DNA of 64,000 nucleotides from JAHEJE01 sp965216335 (GCA_965216335.1 OZ244154.1:2852001-2916000); one strand, 5' to 3'. Positions 42,987-52,447 are shown, counted from the stretch's first letter. Made by a program: numbers and translations. The notes: a model not told the origin generated them from the sequence alone.

Positions 42987-43985
42987 GTGACACAGATACC
43001 GCCCGAAATGACGGCCATTGCAATAACCGAACCCGGCCCCAGCGATGTGCTGCAGCCAGTGCGTTTGGAAACGCCTGAACCTGGCCCGGGCGAAGTTCTG
43101 ATCGAAGTCGCCGCGGCCGGTGTGAATCGTCCCGATGTGTTGCAGCGGCTGGGCGGTTACCCGCCACCGCCCGGTGCTCCGGACACGCCCGGGCTTGAAG
43201 TTGCCGGCACAGTGGTTCGCTGCGGTGAGGAGACCGTAGTTCGTTCCGTGGGCGATGAAGTTTGTGCCCTGGTTCCGGGCGGTGGTTACGCTCAGTATTG
43301 CATTGCCGCCGAGGCCAACACCCTGCCTGTTCCCCAAGGCTTCAGCATGACTCAAGCCGCGGCATTGCCGGAAACCTTTTTCACCGTATGGACCAATGTC
43401 TTTGAGCGCGGTGCGCTTCAGCCCGGTGAGACCTTCCTGGTGCATGGCGGATCGAGCGGCATTGGGACAACGGCAATCATGCTGGCGAACGCTTTCGGCG
43501 CCCGGGTGTTCGCAACGGCCGGGTCGCCGGACAAATGCCGGGTCTGCGAGAAACTCGGTGCCGAGCTTTGTGTCGATTATCGCCAGGCGGACTTCGTTGA
43601 AGCGATCAGGCAGGTCGTCGGCAAGCGCGGTGTTGATGTCATCCTCGATATGGTTGGCGGTGACTACATTGCCCGCAACATCCGGCTTGCCGCACGCGAT
43701 GGCAGGATCGTCAACATCGCCTACCTGAACGGGTCGAAGACCGAGGTCGATTTCCTTCCGTTGATGCTCAAGCGCCTGACGCTGACGGGCTCGACCCTGC
43801 GGGTGCGCCCCGTTGCGGAAAAGGCAGGCATCGCGGAGGCGCTGAGAGTAAAGGTTTGGCCACTGCTTGAAGACGGTTCGCTCAAGCCGGTCATTCATTC
43901 GACATTTCCCCTGAAGGACGCCGCGCTGGCCCACGCACTGATGGAATCCAGTTCGCACATCGGCAAGATCGTCCTGACTGTTTAG
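42987..43985 (+). CDS. NAD(P)H quinone oxidoreductase (zeta-crystallin/PIG3-like MDR family)
   Basis: The 332-aa cytoplasmic enzyme belongs to the zinc-free medium-chain dehydrogenases of the quinone reductase branch, which reduce quinones with NADPH. It has an N-terminal GroES-like fold (AAAGVNRPDVLQRLGGYPPP), then the Rossmann nucleotide site in VHGGSSGIGTTAIMLANAFG, and VDVILDMVGGDYIARNI after it. The C-terminus ends LMESSHIGKIVLTV-like, typical of PIG3 members. The start is taken as GTG 42987 because GAGGAAA (42974-42980) sits 7 bases upstream; ATG 43008 has no such site. It is divergent from the DUF1192 gene across about 230 bases. Confidence 0.88.
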   Translation: MTQIPPEMTAIAITEPGPSDVLQPVRLETPEPGPGEVLIEVAAAGVNRPDVLQRLGGYPPPPGAPDTPGLEVAGTVVRCGEETVVRSVGDEVCALVPGGGYAQYCIAAEANTLPVPQGFSMTQAAALPETFFTVWTNVFERGALQPGETFLVHGGSSGIGTTAIMLANAFGARVFATAGSPDKCRVCEKLGAELCVDYRQADFVEAIRQVVGKRGVDVILDMVGGDYIARNIRLAARDGRIVNIAYLNGSKTEVDFLPLMLKRLTLTGSTLRVRPVAEKAGIAEALRVKVWPLLEDGSLKPVIHSTFPLKDAALAHALMESSSHIGKIVLTV

Positions 43986-44010
43986 CGCATCGACCCGGCT
44001 GATTTGTCCA

Positions 44011-44039
44011 TTGCATGGACGTCCGCTGCGGCCTATATA
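44011..44039 (+). promoter_or_regulatory. Sigma70-like promoter of trcR
   Basis: TTGCAT (44011-44016) and TATATA (44034-44039) are separated by 17 bases and lie 65 bases before the trcR ATG. The leader also contains the perfect dyad AGAACC-GTC-GGTTCT (44076-44090) directly ahead of the ribosome-binding site GGAG. That dyad could be a small operator or a translation-affecting hairpin. Confidence 0.5.
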
Positions 44040-44104
44040 GCGGCTATCCCATGACACCGTCGTCAATCGACAAGCAGAACCGTCGGTTCTGAAGGAGAAA
44101 CACC

Positions 44105-44893
44105 ATGTCGCAAGCTCCGCTGATGCCCAAGGCAACCGCTGTCTGGCTCATAGAGAACACTGCTTTGACCTTTCGCCAGATTGCCGATTTCTGCAAACTG
44201 CATGAACTTGAGGTAAAGGGTATTGCCGACGGCGATGTTGCTCAAGGCATCAAGGGAATGGACCCGGTAGCAGCGGGAGAGTTGACCCGCGACGAGTTGG
44301 ACAGGGGTCAGGCCGACCCGGAGTACATGATGAAGATGGCCGAGAGCCGGGTCCAGGTACCGTTGAGCCGGACCAAGAAAGGTCCGCGCTACACGCCCGT
44401 ATCGCGCCGTCAGGATCGCCCCGATGCGATAGCCTGGCTGCTCCGCTATCACCCGGAACTGCCCGACAGCCAGATCATGAAACTGGTTGGCACCACGAAG
44501 CCGACAATTCAGGCCATCCGCGACCGCACGCATTGGAACTCCGCCAACATCAAGCCGGTCGACCCTGTTACGCTCAGCCTTTGTTCTCAGCTCGATCTGG
44601 ACTTTGCGGTCCAAAAAGCCGCCAAGCGGCTCGCCAAGATGCGCCAGGAAGCTGGTGAAACGGAACCCGGCGGAACGCTGATCTCCGCTGCCGAAAGCTT
44701 GGCTGAAGATTATGGAGACGGCGGGCCGCAGGAAGCCCAGCCAACTGAACCTGAGGCAGCTGAAGCTGATGCCTTCAAGGACTTCGAACCGGCACCGGCT
44801 CAGGTTGAAGAGGAAGAAGACGTTGATGCGGACTCTGTCTTCGCAAGCCTGAAGGAACTGAAATCTGACCTGAAAGATGCTGAAGGCCAATAG
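44105..44893 (+). CDS. trcR: Cell cycle transcriptional regulator TrcR (DUF1013)
   Basis: The 262-aa product matches DUF1013/TrcR. The N-terminal half has MPKATAVWLIENTALTFRQI, a helix-turn-helix-like region, and the conserved YTPVSRRQDRPDAIAWLLR. A second HTH-like region follows, LPDSQIMKLVGTTKPTIQAI then RDRTHWNSANIKPVDP. The C-terminal ~90 residues are a Glu/Asp/Ala-rich tail. TrcR is a conserved alphaproteobacterial transcription regulator linked to cell-cycle control, interacting with RNA polymerase in Caulobacter. GGAG lies 8-10 bases before the ATG. It is monocistronic, converging on a methyltransferase gene 18 bases away. Confidence 0.9.
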   Translation: MSQAPLMPKATAVWLIENTALTFRQIADFCKLHELEVKGIADGDVAQGIKGMDPVAAGELTRDELDRGQADPEYMMKMAESRVQVPLSRTKKGPRYTPVSRRQDRPDAIAWLLRYHPELPDSQIMKLVGTTKPTIQAIRDRTHWNSANIKPVDPVTLSLCSQLDLDFAVQKAAKRLAKMRQEAGETEPGGTLISAAESLAEDYGDGGPQEAQPTEPEAAEADAFKDFEPAPAQVEEEEDVDADSVFASLKELKSDLKDAEGQ

Positions 44894-44911
44894 CAACGAC
44901 AAAGCGTCGTC

Positions 44912-45964
44912 TCAGCGTTGTTCACTGTCACGATCAAGAACCATCAGCTTGGACAAGAATTCCGGCCGCTGTGACACAACGGAAAAGCCGGCGTCGCTGA
45001 ATATCTGGCCCAGGTCTTCCTTGGTGTAGCTGGTGTAATACGGCTCGTGGAAGTTGATTGGAAAGGCTTCCAGCATGCCGTCATAGCCGTCAGCGTCGCC
45101 CAGTTGCAGGCTGTCCATGAAGATCAGGCGGCCTCTGGGTCGGAGGATGCGGGCGAATTCACGGGCGATGATGCGGCGCACCTTGGGTGGCACCTCGTGG
45201 AACAGGTAGACCGAGGTGACGACATCAAACGAGGCATCGGCAAAGGGCAGGGTTTCGGCATTGGCCGGCACGTACTCGGCGCGATAAGGTCGCAAGTGGG
45301 TCTTTGCCTCTGACAAATAACTGTCTGACAAATCGCTCAATGTGAGATCGATTCGCGGCCAGGACTGCTTGATGAAACGTCCGAGGCGGCCGGTCCCGCA
45401 CGCGATGTCGGCGATCTTGACCTTGCGCTGGTCCTTACCGGCCATGAATTCGGCCAGCGGCACCAGGCATTGCCGGCGCATGGCATTGGCGGTGCCGGAA
45501 AACAGTACCTCGACCTGCATGTCGTAGAGCTCAGCCGACTCCTCGGTCAGATATCCGCCGGTCTGGAAATGAAAGTTTTGCAGGAAATAGGCCGGCAGCT
45601 TGTCCTTCAGCTCCGATGAGTAGACCTCATCGCCGCGCCGTTCTGCCTTGCGGTCGGCGGATAGCGGAAGGTCGGCGAAATACTTGCGACTAAGGCCGAT
45701 CAGCGAGGGCAGGGTACCATCGTGATCCCGTGGTACGGGATAGAGACCGCGATCTGCGTTGGCCAGGTCGCGTTCGAACAGCGACGCCATATCACGCAGC
45801 ATCCGTTCGATGGACGGGCCGGGCGCGCGCGGCCTTTCACGCCGAATGTCGGTCTCATCCCGCGCCTTGTGGAAGCGCTGCGAGGCAAAGTAGTGCCCCA
45901 TGTACCAGGCGACGCGGGCACCCTGGCGGGCGGTATAGGCGGCTTTGTCCAGTCGGCTCAGCAT
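44912..45964 (-). CDS. SAM-dependent methyltransferase (class I)
   Basis: The 350-aa protein has an N-terminal helical extension (TARQGARVAWYMGHYFASQR) and a class I Rossmann methyltransferase domain from about residue 180. Motif I is IADIACGTGRLGRF, motif II falls around LSDLSDSYL, and the later motifs are NAETLPFADASFDVV and EFARILRPRGRLIFMD. The substrate is unknown; the late-motif pattern is that of ubiquinone/C-methyltransferase-like enzymes. ATG 45964 is preceded by GAGAG and fits the conserved N-terminus. A GTG at 46039 would overlap the tlyA 3' end. It is the last gene of the acyl-CoA dehydrogenase / deacetylase-like / xseB / tlyA series on this strand. Confidence 0.82.
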   Translation of the reverse strand: MLSRLDKAAYTARQGARVAWYMGHYFASQRFHKARDETDIRRERPRAPGPSIERMLRDMASLFERDLANADRGLYPVPRDHDGTLPSLIGLSRKYFADLPLSADRKAERRGDEVYSSELKDKLPAYFLQNFHFQTGGYLTEESAELYDMQVEVLFSGTANAMRRQCLVPLAEFMAGKDQRKVKIADIACGTGRLGRFIKQSWPRIDLTLSDLSDSYLSEAKTHLRPYRAEYVPANAETLPFADASFDVVTSVYLFHEVPPKVRRIIAREFARILRPRGRLIFMDSLQLGDADGYDGMLEAFPINFHEPYYTSYTKEDLGQIFSDAGFSVVSQRPEFLSKLMVLDRDSEQR

Positions 45965-45995
45965 TCTCTCAGGATCGGTCACATAGACGGCGGTT

Positions 45996-46742
45996 TCAAG
46001 GCTTCTGCGCTGCGATGATGAACTCGCGATTGCCGTCACCCCCGTCTATAGGTGAGGGAATCAGGCCGGTGACGCGCCATTCCTGGTCGCGTTCCAGCCA
46101 CTGCGAAATGTCATCGCACACGGTCCGGTGCACCGAGGCGTCGCGCACAATACCGCCTTTGCCGAGCGCTGTCCGGCCGGCTTCGAACTGCGGCTTGATG
46201 AGGCCGATCAGTTGTGCGCCAGGATCGGCCAACACCAAAGCCGGCGGAAGCGCCAATTTGAGCGAAATGAAACTGACATCCGAGGTAACTATTTGAAATA
46301 ACCTGGGAATATGATCTCGGGTCAGGTCGCGAGCGTTCCGGCCTTCCAATGAAGTCACACGGGGATCACGCGCCAGTGCAGGGGCAATTTGACCTTTACC
46401 GACATCGACGGCATAGACATGGGCTGCGCCGGCCTGCAGCATCACCTGCACGAAACCGCCGGTGGAGGCGCCGATATCGACCGCCACTTTGCCGGTTAGA
46501 TCAATTTCCAAGCAGTTCAGCGCATGTTTCAGTTTCAACGCCGCCCGGGAAACAAACCCGAGCGCCTCATCGTCCAGCGCGATGCAGGCATCTGCGGCGA
46601 CAGACTGGCCTGGTTTGACGGCTTTTGCCCCATCTACCCAAACCGCTCCACGCAAGATGGCGTCGCGCGCCCGGGCGCGGCTGTTGTACGATCCGCGCTC
46701 AACGAGCAAATGGTCAAGTCGGAGTTTGGTCCACAAAGTCAC
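45996..46742 (-). CDS. tlyA: TlyA family rRNA (cytidine-2'-O)-methyltransferase
   Basis: The 248-aa protein has an N-terminal S4 RNA-binding domain (LRLDHLLVERGSYNSRARAR) and an FtsJ-like methyltransferase domain with motif I VDIGASTGGFVQVML. The TlyA signatures DVGKGQIAPAL and TSDVSFISL are present. TlyA methylates 16S and/or 23S rRNA; the older name is hemolysin A. The GTG start overlaps the xseB stop (GTGA). In many alphaproteobacteria, as I recall, dxs lies between xseB and tlyA; it is missing here. Confidence 0.92.
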   Translation of the reverse strand: MTLWTKLRLDHLLVERGSYNSRARARDAILRGAVWVDGAKAVKPGQSVAADACIALDDEALGFVSRAALKLKHALNCLEIDLTGKVAVDIGASTGGFVQVMLQAGAAHVYAVDVGKGQIAPALARDPRVTSLEGRNARDLTRDHIPRLFQIVTSDVSFISLKLALPPALVLADPGAQLIGLIKPQFEAGRTALGKGGIVRDASVHRTVCDDISQWLERDQEWRVTGLIPSPIDGGDGNREFIIAAQKP

Positions 46743-46990
46743 TCGACATCAAGGGGTTCGGAACCAGCTGCCGTGCCGTCCGGTTTCAGGGTGATTTTGT
46801 CGATCCGCGCCTCGGCCTGCTTCAGCAGCGCTTCACAATGCTTCTTCAAGGCTTCGCCGCGTTCGTAGATCGTGATGGACTGCTCCAGGGGAACATTGCC
46901 GCCCTCAAGCCGGTCGACAATCCGTTCAAGCTCGGCCAGGGCGGCCTCGAAGTTCATATCCGAAATCTTGCTGTCCGGCGCATCGCTCAT
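46739..46990 (-). CDS. xseB: Exodeoxyribonuclease VII small subunit
   Basis: The 83-aa product matches XseB: FEAALAELERIVDRLEGGNV, then PLEQSITIYERGEALKKHCE. It partners with XseA (not in the window) in single-strand exonuclease VII. The start overlaps the stop of the deacetylase-like gene (ATGA) and its stop overlaps tlyA, so the three are translationally coupled. Confidence 0.95.
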   Translation of the reverse strand: MSDAPDSKISDMNFEAALAELERIVDRLEGGNVPLEQSITIYERGEALKKHCEALLKQAEARIDKITLKPDGTAAGSEPLDVE

Positions 46991-47952
46991 TGATCGTCAT
47001 CCTCTGTCATTCGGGCAAGTTCGCCGGTCCCCCGCATCAGCGCCTGCACATGCGTGCCGACCGACGCGGCCAAACCCTGCAGGTCATAACCGCCTTCCAG
47101 CATCGACACAACACGGCCATCGCAATGGGTCTCGGCGACCTGCATCAGACACAGGGTGGCCCAGGCGAAGTCCTCTTCGGTGAGCTGCAGAGAACCGAGC
47201 GGGTCGCGGTGGTGGGCATCGAAACCGGCTGAAATGATCAACAGGTCCGGCTCAAACGCATCGAGCGACGGCAGGATGCGTGACAGCATGGCCTCGCGGA
47301 ACCGTCCGCCGTCGTCACCGGCCCTGAGCGGTGCGTTGAAAATGTTGCCTTCGCCGGTTTCCGAAACCTCGCCGGTACCCGGAAACAGCGGCATCTGATG
47401 CGTCGAGCCATAAAACAGATCTTTGTCGGACCAGAATATCTCCTGGGTGCCGTTGCCGTGATGAACATCGAAATCGACAACCGCAACGCGGTCGGCGCCA
47501 TACTCATCGCGGGCATACTGGGCGGCGATGGCCACCGAATTGAACAAACAAAACCCCATTGCCCGGTTGGTCTCGGCATGGTGGCCGGGCGGCCGTATGG
47601 CGCAAAACGCATTCGAGACCTCAAGGTTCATGACCGCGTCGACGGCGCGAATGCCGGCGCCCGATGCACGCAGGGCCGCCTTGAGGCTCTTAGGACCGAC
47701 CCATGTGTCCGGATCGAGCGGTTCAAGGCCGGCTTCCGGCACCACCTGTTCGATGCGGTCGACGTAGTCCTCCGGGTGCGCAGCCAGGATAACTGAGCGT
47801 TCAGCAAGTGGCGCGTCTTCGCGGATGAGATCATCGAAGGCCACGTTGGCCAGAATCTGGTTGATGGCCCGCAAGCGATCTGGCCGTTCGGGATGGCCTT
47901 CCGGTGGTGCGTGCTCGATACAGACAGGGTGGCTGAGCAGCAGTGTCGACAT
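46987..47952 (-). CDS. Histone deacetylase family / acetylpolyamine amidohydrolase-like enzyme
   Basis: The 321-aa protein matches the zinc-dependent class II-like deacetylase fold. The His pair is in RPPGHHAE, zinc ligands are in VDFDVHHGNG and SAGFDAH, and the substrate-pocket glycines lie in EGGYDLQGLA near the C-terminus. Bacterial members deacetylate acetylated polyamines or other small amides; the substrate here is not predictable. AAAGGAA precedes the ATG. It starts 10 bases after the acyl-CoA dehydrogenase stop and overlaps xseB by 4 bases. Confidence 0.9.
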   Translation of the reverse strand: MSTLLLSHPVCIEHAPPEGHPERPDRLRAINQILANVAFDDLIREDAPLAERSVILAAHPEDYVDRIEQVVPEAGLEPLDPDTWVGPKSLKAALRASGAGIRAVDAVMNLEVSNAFCAIRPPGHHAETNRAMGFCLFNSVAIAAQYARDEYGADRVAVVDFDVHHGNGTQEIFWSDKDLFYGSTHQMPLFPGTGEVSETGEGNIFNAPLRAGDDGGRFREAMLSRILPSLDAFEPDLLIISAGFDAHHRDPLGSLQLTEEDFAWATLCLMQVAETHCDGRVVSMLEGGYDLQGLAASVGTHVQALMRGTGELARMTEDDDQ

Positions 47953-47962
47953 TGTGTTCCTT

Positions 47963-49741
47963 TCAGGCCCCGGCGATCAGTTCAGGCGTCGCTGCGGCCA
48001 GGCTATGCGCGCCGCCGGTGACGATGGTGCGCAAGGCGCCGGTATGGGGCAGGTGATTGGCGGCAAAGTAATGTGCCAGCTGCATGCGCAGCTGATCTGC
48101 TGCGCCCCGGTCGTTGCGCCGTGAGGCGGCCAGCGCACCGCGCATCAATCCGGCTGCGCCTGCCGTAAGGCCGAACAACCGTAGATATGGGGTGGCAGTG
48201 GCCAATGCCGCATCGTCACCAGCCTTGAGCAGGCCGCCAAGGTGGGCTGTCGCGCCGCCAAGGTCTTCCAACGCGGCCGACAAGGCGCCGGCAAGGCCTC
48301 CCAGACCGGCGGCTTCGAGTCCGCCACACAGGGTTGCAATGCGCTCCAGATACCCTTTGACGGTTTCGCCTCCCTCCAGAGGCAGCTTGCGCCCGACAAG
48401 GTCGATGGCCTGAATGCCGTTGGTGCCTTCATAGATGGGCGTGATGCGGGCATCGCGCAGGTGCTGGGCGGCACCGGTTTCCTCAATGAAGCCCATGCCG
48501 CCATGCACCTGGATGCCGAGTGAAGCGACCTCGACGCCGATGTCGGTGCCGAATGCTTTGGCAACCGGCGTCAACAGCGCGCCGACATTGCCGTTGGCCG
48601 TGCGGATTTCGTCATCGCCGCCGCGCTGGGCCAGATCGAGCGCCAGGGCGGTCTCATAGCACATGGCACGGGCGGCGGCGGTTTTGGACTTCATGTCCAT
48701 CAACATGCGGCGGACATCGGCATGGGCGATGATCTCCACCATGCCGTCGACACCGCGTTGACGGCCTTGCTTGCGCTCGCCGGCATAGGCTACGGCAAGC
48801 TGTGTGGCCCGTTCGGCGATCGCCACGCCCTGCATGCCGACATGTAGCCGGGCGTTGTTCATCATCGTGAACATGCAGTTGAGCCCTTTGTTCTCCTCGC
48901 CCACCAGCCAGCCGACGGCGCCGCCTCCGTCACCGAACTGCATGACGCAGGTCGGCGAACCGTGGATGCCGAGCTTTTCTTCCAGCCCGACGCACTTGAC
49001 GTCATTGCGTTCACCCAGAGACCCATCGTCGTTGACATGGAACTTCGGCACCAGGAACAGCGAGATGCCGCGGGTGCCGGCTGGAGCGTCAGGCAAGCGC
49101 GCCAGGACCAGGTGGATGATGTTACTGGTCAGGTCGTGCTCACCGTGGGTGATGAAGATCTTTGTACCGGTGATGCGGTAGGTGCCGTCGCCCTGCGGCA
49201 CGGCTTTGGCCTTCAGCGCGGCCAGGTCGGACCCGGCCTGCGGCTCGGTAAGGTTCATGGTTCCCATCCATGTGCCGGCCACCATTGAGGGCAGGTATTT
49301 CTGCTTCAGCGCATCGCTGCCGTGGGCGGAAATCGCCTCAACGGCACCCTGGGTCAGCAATGTGCCGATGCCGAACGCGCTGGCGGCGGAGTTCCACATC
49401 TCCTGAACTGCCAGACCAATGCAGATCGGCAGGCCCTGACCGCCATACTCCTCTTCGCAAGGCAGCGCCGCCCAGCCGGCTTCGCACCATTGCCGATAAG
49501 CCTCCTTCCATCCCGAAGCGGTCGATACGGCGTAGGTATCAGTATCGAGCGAGCAGCCCTCCAGGTCGCCCGGCCTGTTGATCGGCGCCAGTACCTCAGA
49601 TGCAAATCGCCCGGCCTCGGCCAGGATGGCATCGACAAGATCGCCCGACAGATCGCCAAAAGTACCGCTTTCTGCCAACGCAGCGAAACCAGTGACATCG
49701 TTCAACACATGCGTTAGGTCATCGATCTGCGGAGAATACAT
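47963..49741 (-). CDS. Acyl-CoA dehydrogenase with C-terminal extension (DmdC-like subfamily)
   Basis: The 592-aa FAD enzyme has the long form of the family. An N-terminal segment (MYSPQIDDLTHVL) precedes the helical domain, followed by the beta domain with NLTEPQAGSDLAAL and the C-terminal helical domain. The catalytic base glutamate should be in YEGTNGIQ, as in medium-chain enzymes. A final ~120-residue acyl-CoA dehydrogenase C-terminal domain follows. This length and layout match the group that includes methylmercaptopropionyl-CoA dehydrogenase (DmdC), but many members act on other acyl-CoAs. A longer frame runs to 49981; I start at ATG 49741, which has AGAGG upstream and begins the conserved sequence. 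It heads the operon with the deacetylase-like gene. Confidence 0.88.
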   Translation of the reverse strand: MYSPQIDDLTHVLNDVTGFAALAESGTFGDLSGDLVDAILAEAGRFASEVLAPINRPGDLEGCSLDTDTYAVSTASGWKEAYRQWCEAGWAALPCEEEYGGQGLPICIGLAVQEMWNSAASAFGIGTLLTQGAVEAISAHGSDALKQKYLPSMVAGTWMGTMNLTEPQAGSDLAALKAKAVPQGDGTYRITGTKIFITHGEHDLTSNIIHLVLARLPDAPAGTRGISLFLVPKFHVNDDGSLGERNDVKCVGLEEKLGIHGSPTCVMQFGDGGGAVGWLVGEENKGLNCMFTMMNNARLHVGMQGVAIAERATQLAVAYAGERKQGRQRGVDGMVEIIAHADVRRMLMDMKSKTAAARAMCYETALALDLAQRGGDDEIRTANGNVGALLTPVAKAFGTDIGVEVASLGIQVHGGMGFIEETGAAQHLRDARITPIYEGTNGIQAIDLVGRKLPLEGGETVKGYLERIATLCGGLEAAGLGGLAGALSAALEDLGGATAHLGGLLKAGDDAALATATPYLRLFGLTAGAAGLMRGALAASRRNDRGAADQLRMQLAHYFAANHLPHTGALRTIVTGGAHSLAAATPELIAGA

Positions 49742-49875
49742 GGCCTCTTGCCTCGCGAGTTGTATGACGCGCCAGCGCCGCGTACCCATGCCGGAACCGG
49801 TTCCGGTGTGGACTGCCAATGTAACGGCAGCGCCAAAGGCGTCAACGGTGCGCACCACGGTTCTCAGGAGGGGAT

Positions 49876-50820
49876 GTGACGATAGTAACCGACAACATTG
49901 CGGCAGCCGCCCAAACCTTGCGCAATGGCGGCCTGGTCGCCTTCGCGACCGAAACGGTTTACGGTCTCGGTGCTGATGCAACCAGTGAAGCCGCCGTTGC
50001 GAAGGTCTTCGCCGTCAAGGGCCGTCCGAAGTTCAATCCGCTGATCACCCATGTTCCGGCGGCCGATGTGGCTTTTGCACTCGGTCGTATCAATGCCGCC
50101 GCACGCAGACTGGCCGATGCATTCTGGCCGGGACCACTCACCCTTGTTGTGCCGCGGGTCCGGGGGTGCCCCGTTTCGCTGCTTGCCAGCGCCGGACTGG
50201 AGAGCATGGCCATCCGCGTGCCGAACCATGACATGGCATTGCAACTGCTCACGGCCACAGGACGGCCGGTGGTCGCACCCAGTGCCAACCGGTCCGGATT
50301 TTTGAGCCCGACCAGTGCCTCACATGTCCTGAAAGGCCTCGAAGGCGCAATCGACATGGTTCTCGATGGCGGTGACTGCCGGGTCGGCGTGGAATCGACG
50401 GTCATCGACTGCACGGGAGAAACACCGGTTCTGCTGCGCCCCGGAGGCATCCCCGGCGCCGACATCGAGACGGAACTCGGCACCGCGCTGCTTTCTCCCG
50501 GTCGTGGGCAGAGCGACGCTCCCGCATCGCCGGGCATGCTGGCAAGCCACTATGCTCCGAAAGCGCCGATCCGCCTGAACGCGACCGAGGTGCGGACTGG
50601 CGAGGTTCTGCTTGCCTTCGGTCCAAGTCCGTTGCCGCACGGCGGGCCGATGCGCAATCTTTCCCGCAAGGCTGACACCACCGAAGCCGCTGCCAATCTG
50701 TTTGCCATGCTTCATGACCTTGATGATCGTTCCCCGACTGGTATCGCCGTGATGCCCATCCCCGACATCGGTCTCGGCAGCGCGATCAACGACCGGCTGC
50801 GCAGGGCCGCCACCCGTTGA
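49876..50820 (+). CDS. Threonylcarbamoyl-AMP synthase, Sua5/YwlC/TsaC type
   Basis: The 314-aa protein has the YrdC domain (FATETVYGLGADAT, KGRPKFNPLI, FWPGPLTLV, APSANRSG, VESTVIDC) and a shorter C-terminal Sua5 domain with GMLASHYAPKAPI. It makes threonylcarbamoyl-AMP from threonine, bicarbonate and ATP for tRNA t6A37 formation. The GTG start has AGGAGGGG just upstream. It is divergent from the acyl-CoA dehydrogenase and followed by the FAD-linked oxidase. Confidence 0.92.
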   Translation: MTIVTDNIAAAAQTLRNGGLVAFATETVYGLGADATSEAAVAKVFAVKGRPKFNPLITHVPAADVAFALGRINAAARRLADAFWPGPLTLVVPRVRGCPVSLLASAGLESMAIRVPNHDMALQLLTATGRPVVAPSANRSGFLSPTSASHVLKGLEGAIDMVLDGGDCRVGVESTVIDCTGETPVLLRPGGIPGADIETELGTALLSPGRGQSDAPASPGMLASHYAPKAPIRLNATEVRTGEVLLAFGPSPLPHGGPMRNLSRKADTTEAAANLFAMLHDLDDRSPTGIAVMPIPDIGLGSAINDRLRRAATR

Positions 50821-50998
50821 CCGCGCCGCACCGAAGGCAAGTCGCACAGCCTGCACCGCTGGCGCACGGTCGTTCAGCCGGCTCATGCGCCGCCGGAGAA
50901 CCGTTGTCCCGTCAGCGCGTTACGACAGTCAGAAAAATCAATCTCCAACACGACTGGTATCACTCGACGAAACCGCCACGGCTTCCTATTGTCACGTC

Positions 50999-52447
50999 AT
51001 GACTGCGATGCCAAACCCCGCGGTGATCCCTAACGCACGAACGCTGGACCGGCTGGCTGCCGTTACCGGCCCGCGTTACGCCCTGCGCGATCCCGTCGAC
51101 ATGGCCGGTTATCTTGCCGAGCGGCGCGACCGGTATCATGGTCACGCCGCGATGGTATTGCGGCCCGCCGATACCGGCCAGGTCTCGGACATTCTCAAGA
51201 TCGCCCACGAGACCGGCACCGCCATTGTGCCGCAAAGCGGCAACACCGGCCTGGTGGGTGGTCAGACGCCCTACGAGACCGGCCACGAAGTGGTTTTATC
51301 GCTGGAACGCATGACCGTGGTGCGGGGCATCGATGCCTGTGACAACACGATCACCGTCGATGCCGGTGTCACGCTGCAGGCCGTGCATGATGCCGCCGCC
51401 TCAGTCGACCGTCAGTTCCCCTTGTTTCTGGCCTCGCAAGGCTCCTGCATGATCGGCGGCAACCTTGCCAGCAATGCCGGCGGCATTGGGGTTCTGGCCT
51501 ATGGCAACGCCCGCGATCTGTGCCTCGGGTTGGAAGTTGTGCTCGCCGATGGCCGGATCTGGAACGGCCTGCGCCGGCTGCGCAAGGACAACACCGGCTA
51601 TGACCTCAGGGACCTGTTTATCGGTTCGGAGGGTACACTGGGCGTGATCACTGGCGCGGTCCTCAAGCTGTTTGCCCGAAATGGCGATGTGGCGCTGGCT
51701 TTCGCGGGCGTGCGAGACCCTGCAGCCGGGCTGCAGCTGCTCGATCTCGCACGGCGATCGGCTGCCGGCCGGATTACCGCATGCGAACTCATCCCGCGTA
51801 TTGGCGTGGACTTCACGATCCAGCACGCCGGCGCCCGAGACCCTCTGTCCGGAGGGCACGATTGGTACCTGATGCTGGAACTGGCAGGCCCGGAGCCGGA
51901 TGCGGGGTTGCGCGACAGCCTGGAAGGCATCCTGGCCAACGCCTTTGAACGCGGTCTCGTCAACGACGCAACGATTGCCGCATCGCAGGCGCAGATGGAT
52001 GCGTTGTGGCATATTCGTGAGGCACTGTCGGACGTGCAAAAGCTGGAAGGCGGCTCCATCAAGCACGACGTCGCGGTCCCGGTCACCGACACGCCGGCCT
52101 TCATCGAAGCGGCAACTGATGCGGTCGAGACCCTGATCCCCGGCGCCCGCCCCGTTCCCTTCGGCCATCTCGGCGACGGCAACATCCATTTCAACGTCTC
52201 GCAGCCGAAAGGCGCCGACAAGGCGGACTTCCTGGCCCGCTGGGAAGAGGTGAACGACGTGGTGCACCGCATTGTGCTCGACATGGGCGGCACGATCAGC
52301 GCCGAACACGGTATCGGCCGCATGAAACGCGGTCTGATGCCTTTGATCAAGTCGCCGGTCGAACTGGCGATGATGCGCGCCCTGAAACAGACCTTCGATC
52401 CGCGCGGCATCCTCAACCCGGGCAAGCTGTTGCCGGACGCGTCATGA
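50999..52447 (+). CDS. FAD-linked oxidoreductase (GlcD / D-2-hydroxyglutarate dehydrogenase-like)
   Basis: The 482-aa enzyme has an FAD_binding_4 domain (PQSGNTGLVGGQTPYE, then ASNAGGIGVLAYGNARDLCL and KDNTGYDLRDLFIGSEGTLG) and a FAD-oxidase_C domain. The metal-binding histidines are in FGHLGDGNIHFN and SAEHGIGRMKRG. The family oxidises D-2-hydroxyacids such as D-lactate, glycolate or D-2-hydroxyglutarate; the exact substrate cannot be read from the sequence. ATG 50999 begins at the conserved N-terminus; the frame extends upstream to 50885 without support. It overlaps the GNAT gene by 4 bases. Confidence 0.88.
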   Translation: MTAMPNPAVIPNARTLDRLAAVTGPRYALRDPVDMAGYLAERRDRYHGHAAMVLRPADTGQVSDILKIAHETGTAIVPQSGNTGLVGGQTPYETGHEVVLSLERMTVVRGIDACDNTITVDAGVTLQAVHDAAASVDRQFPLFLASQGSCMIGGNLASNAGGIGVLAYGNARDLCLGLEVVLADGRIWNGLRRLRKDNTGYDLRDLFIGSEGTLGVITGAVLKLFARNGDVALAFAGVRDPAAGLQLLDLARRSAAGRITACELIPRIGVDFTIQHAGARDPLSGGHDWYLMLELAGPEPDAGLRDSLEGILANAFERGLVNDATIAASQAQMDALWHIREALSDVQKLEGGSIKHDVAVPVTDTPAFIEAATDAVETLIPGARPVPFGHLGDGNIHFNVSQPKGADKADFLARWEEVNDVVHRIVLDMGGTISAEHGIGRMKRGLMPLIKSPVELAMMRALKQTFDPRGILNPGKLLPDAS

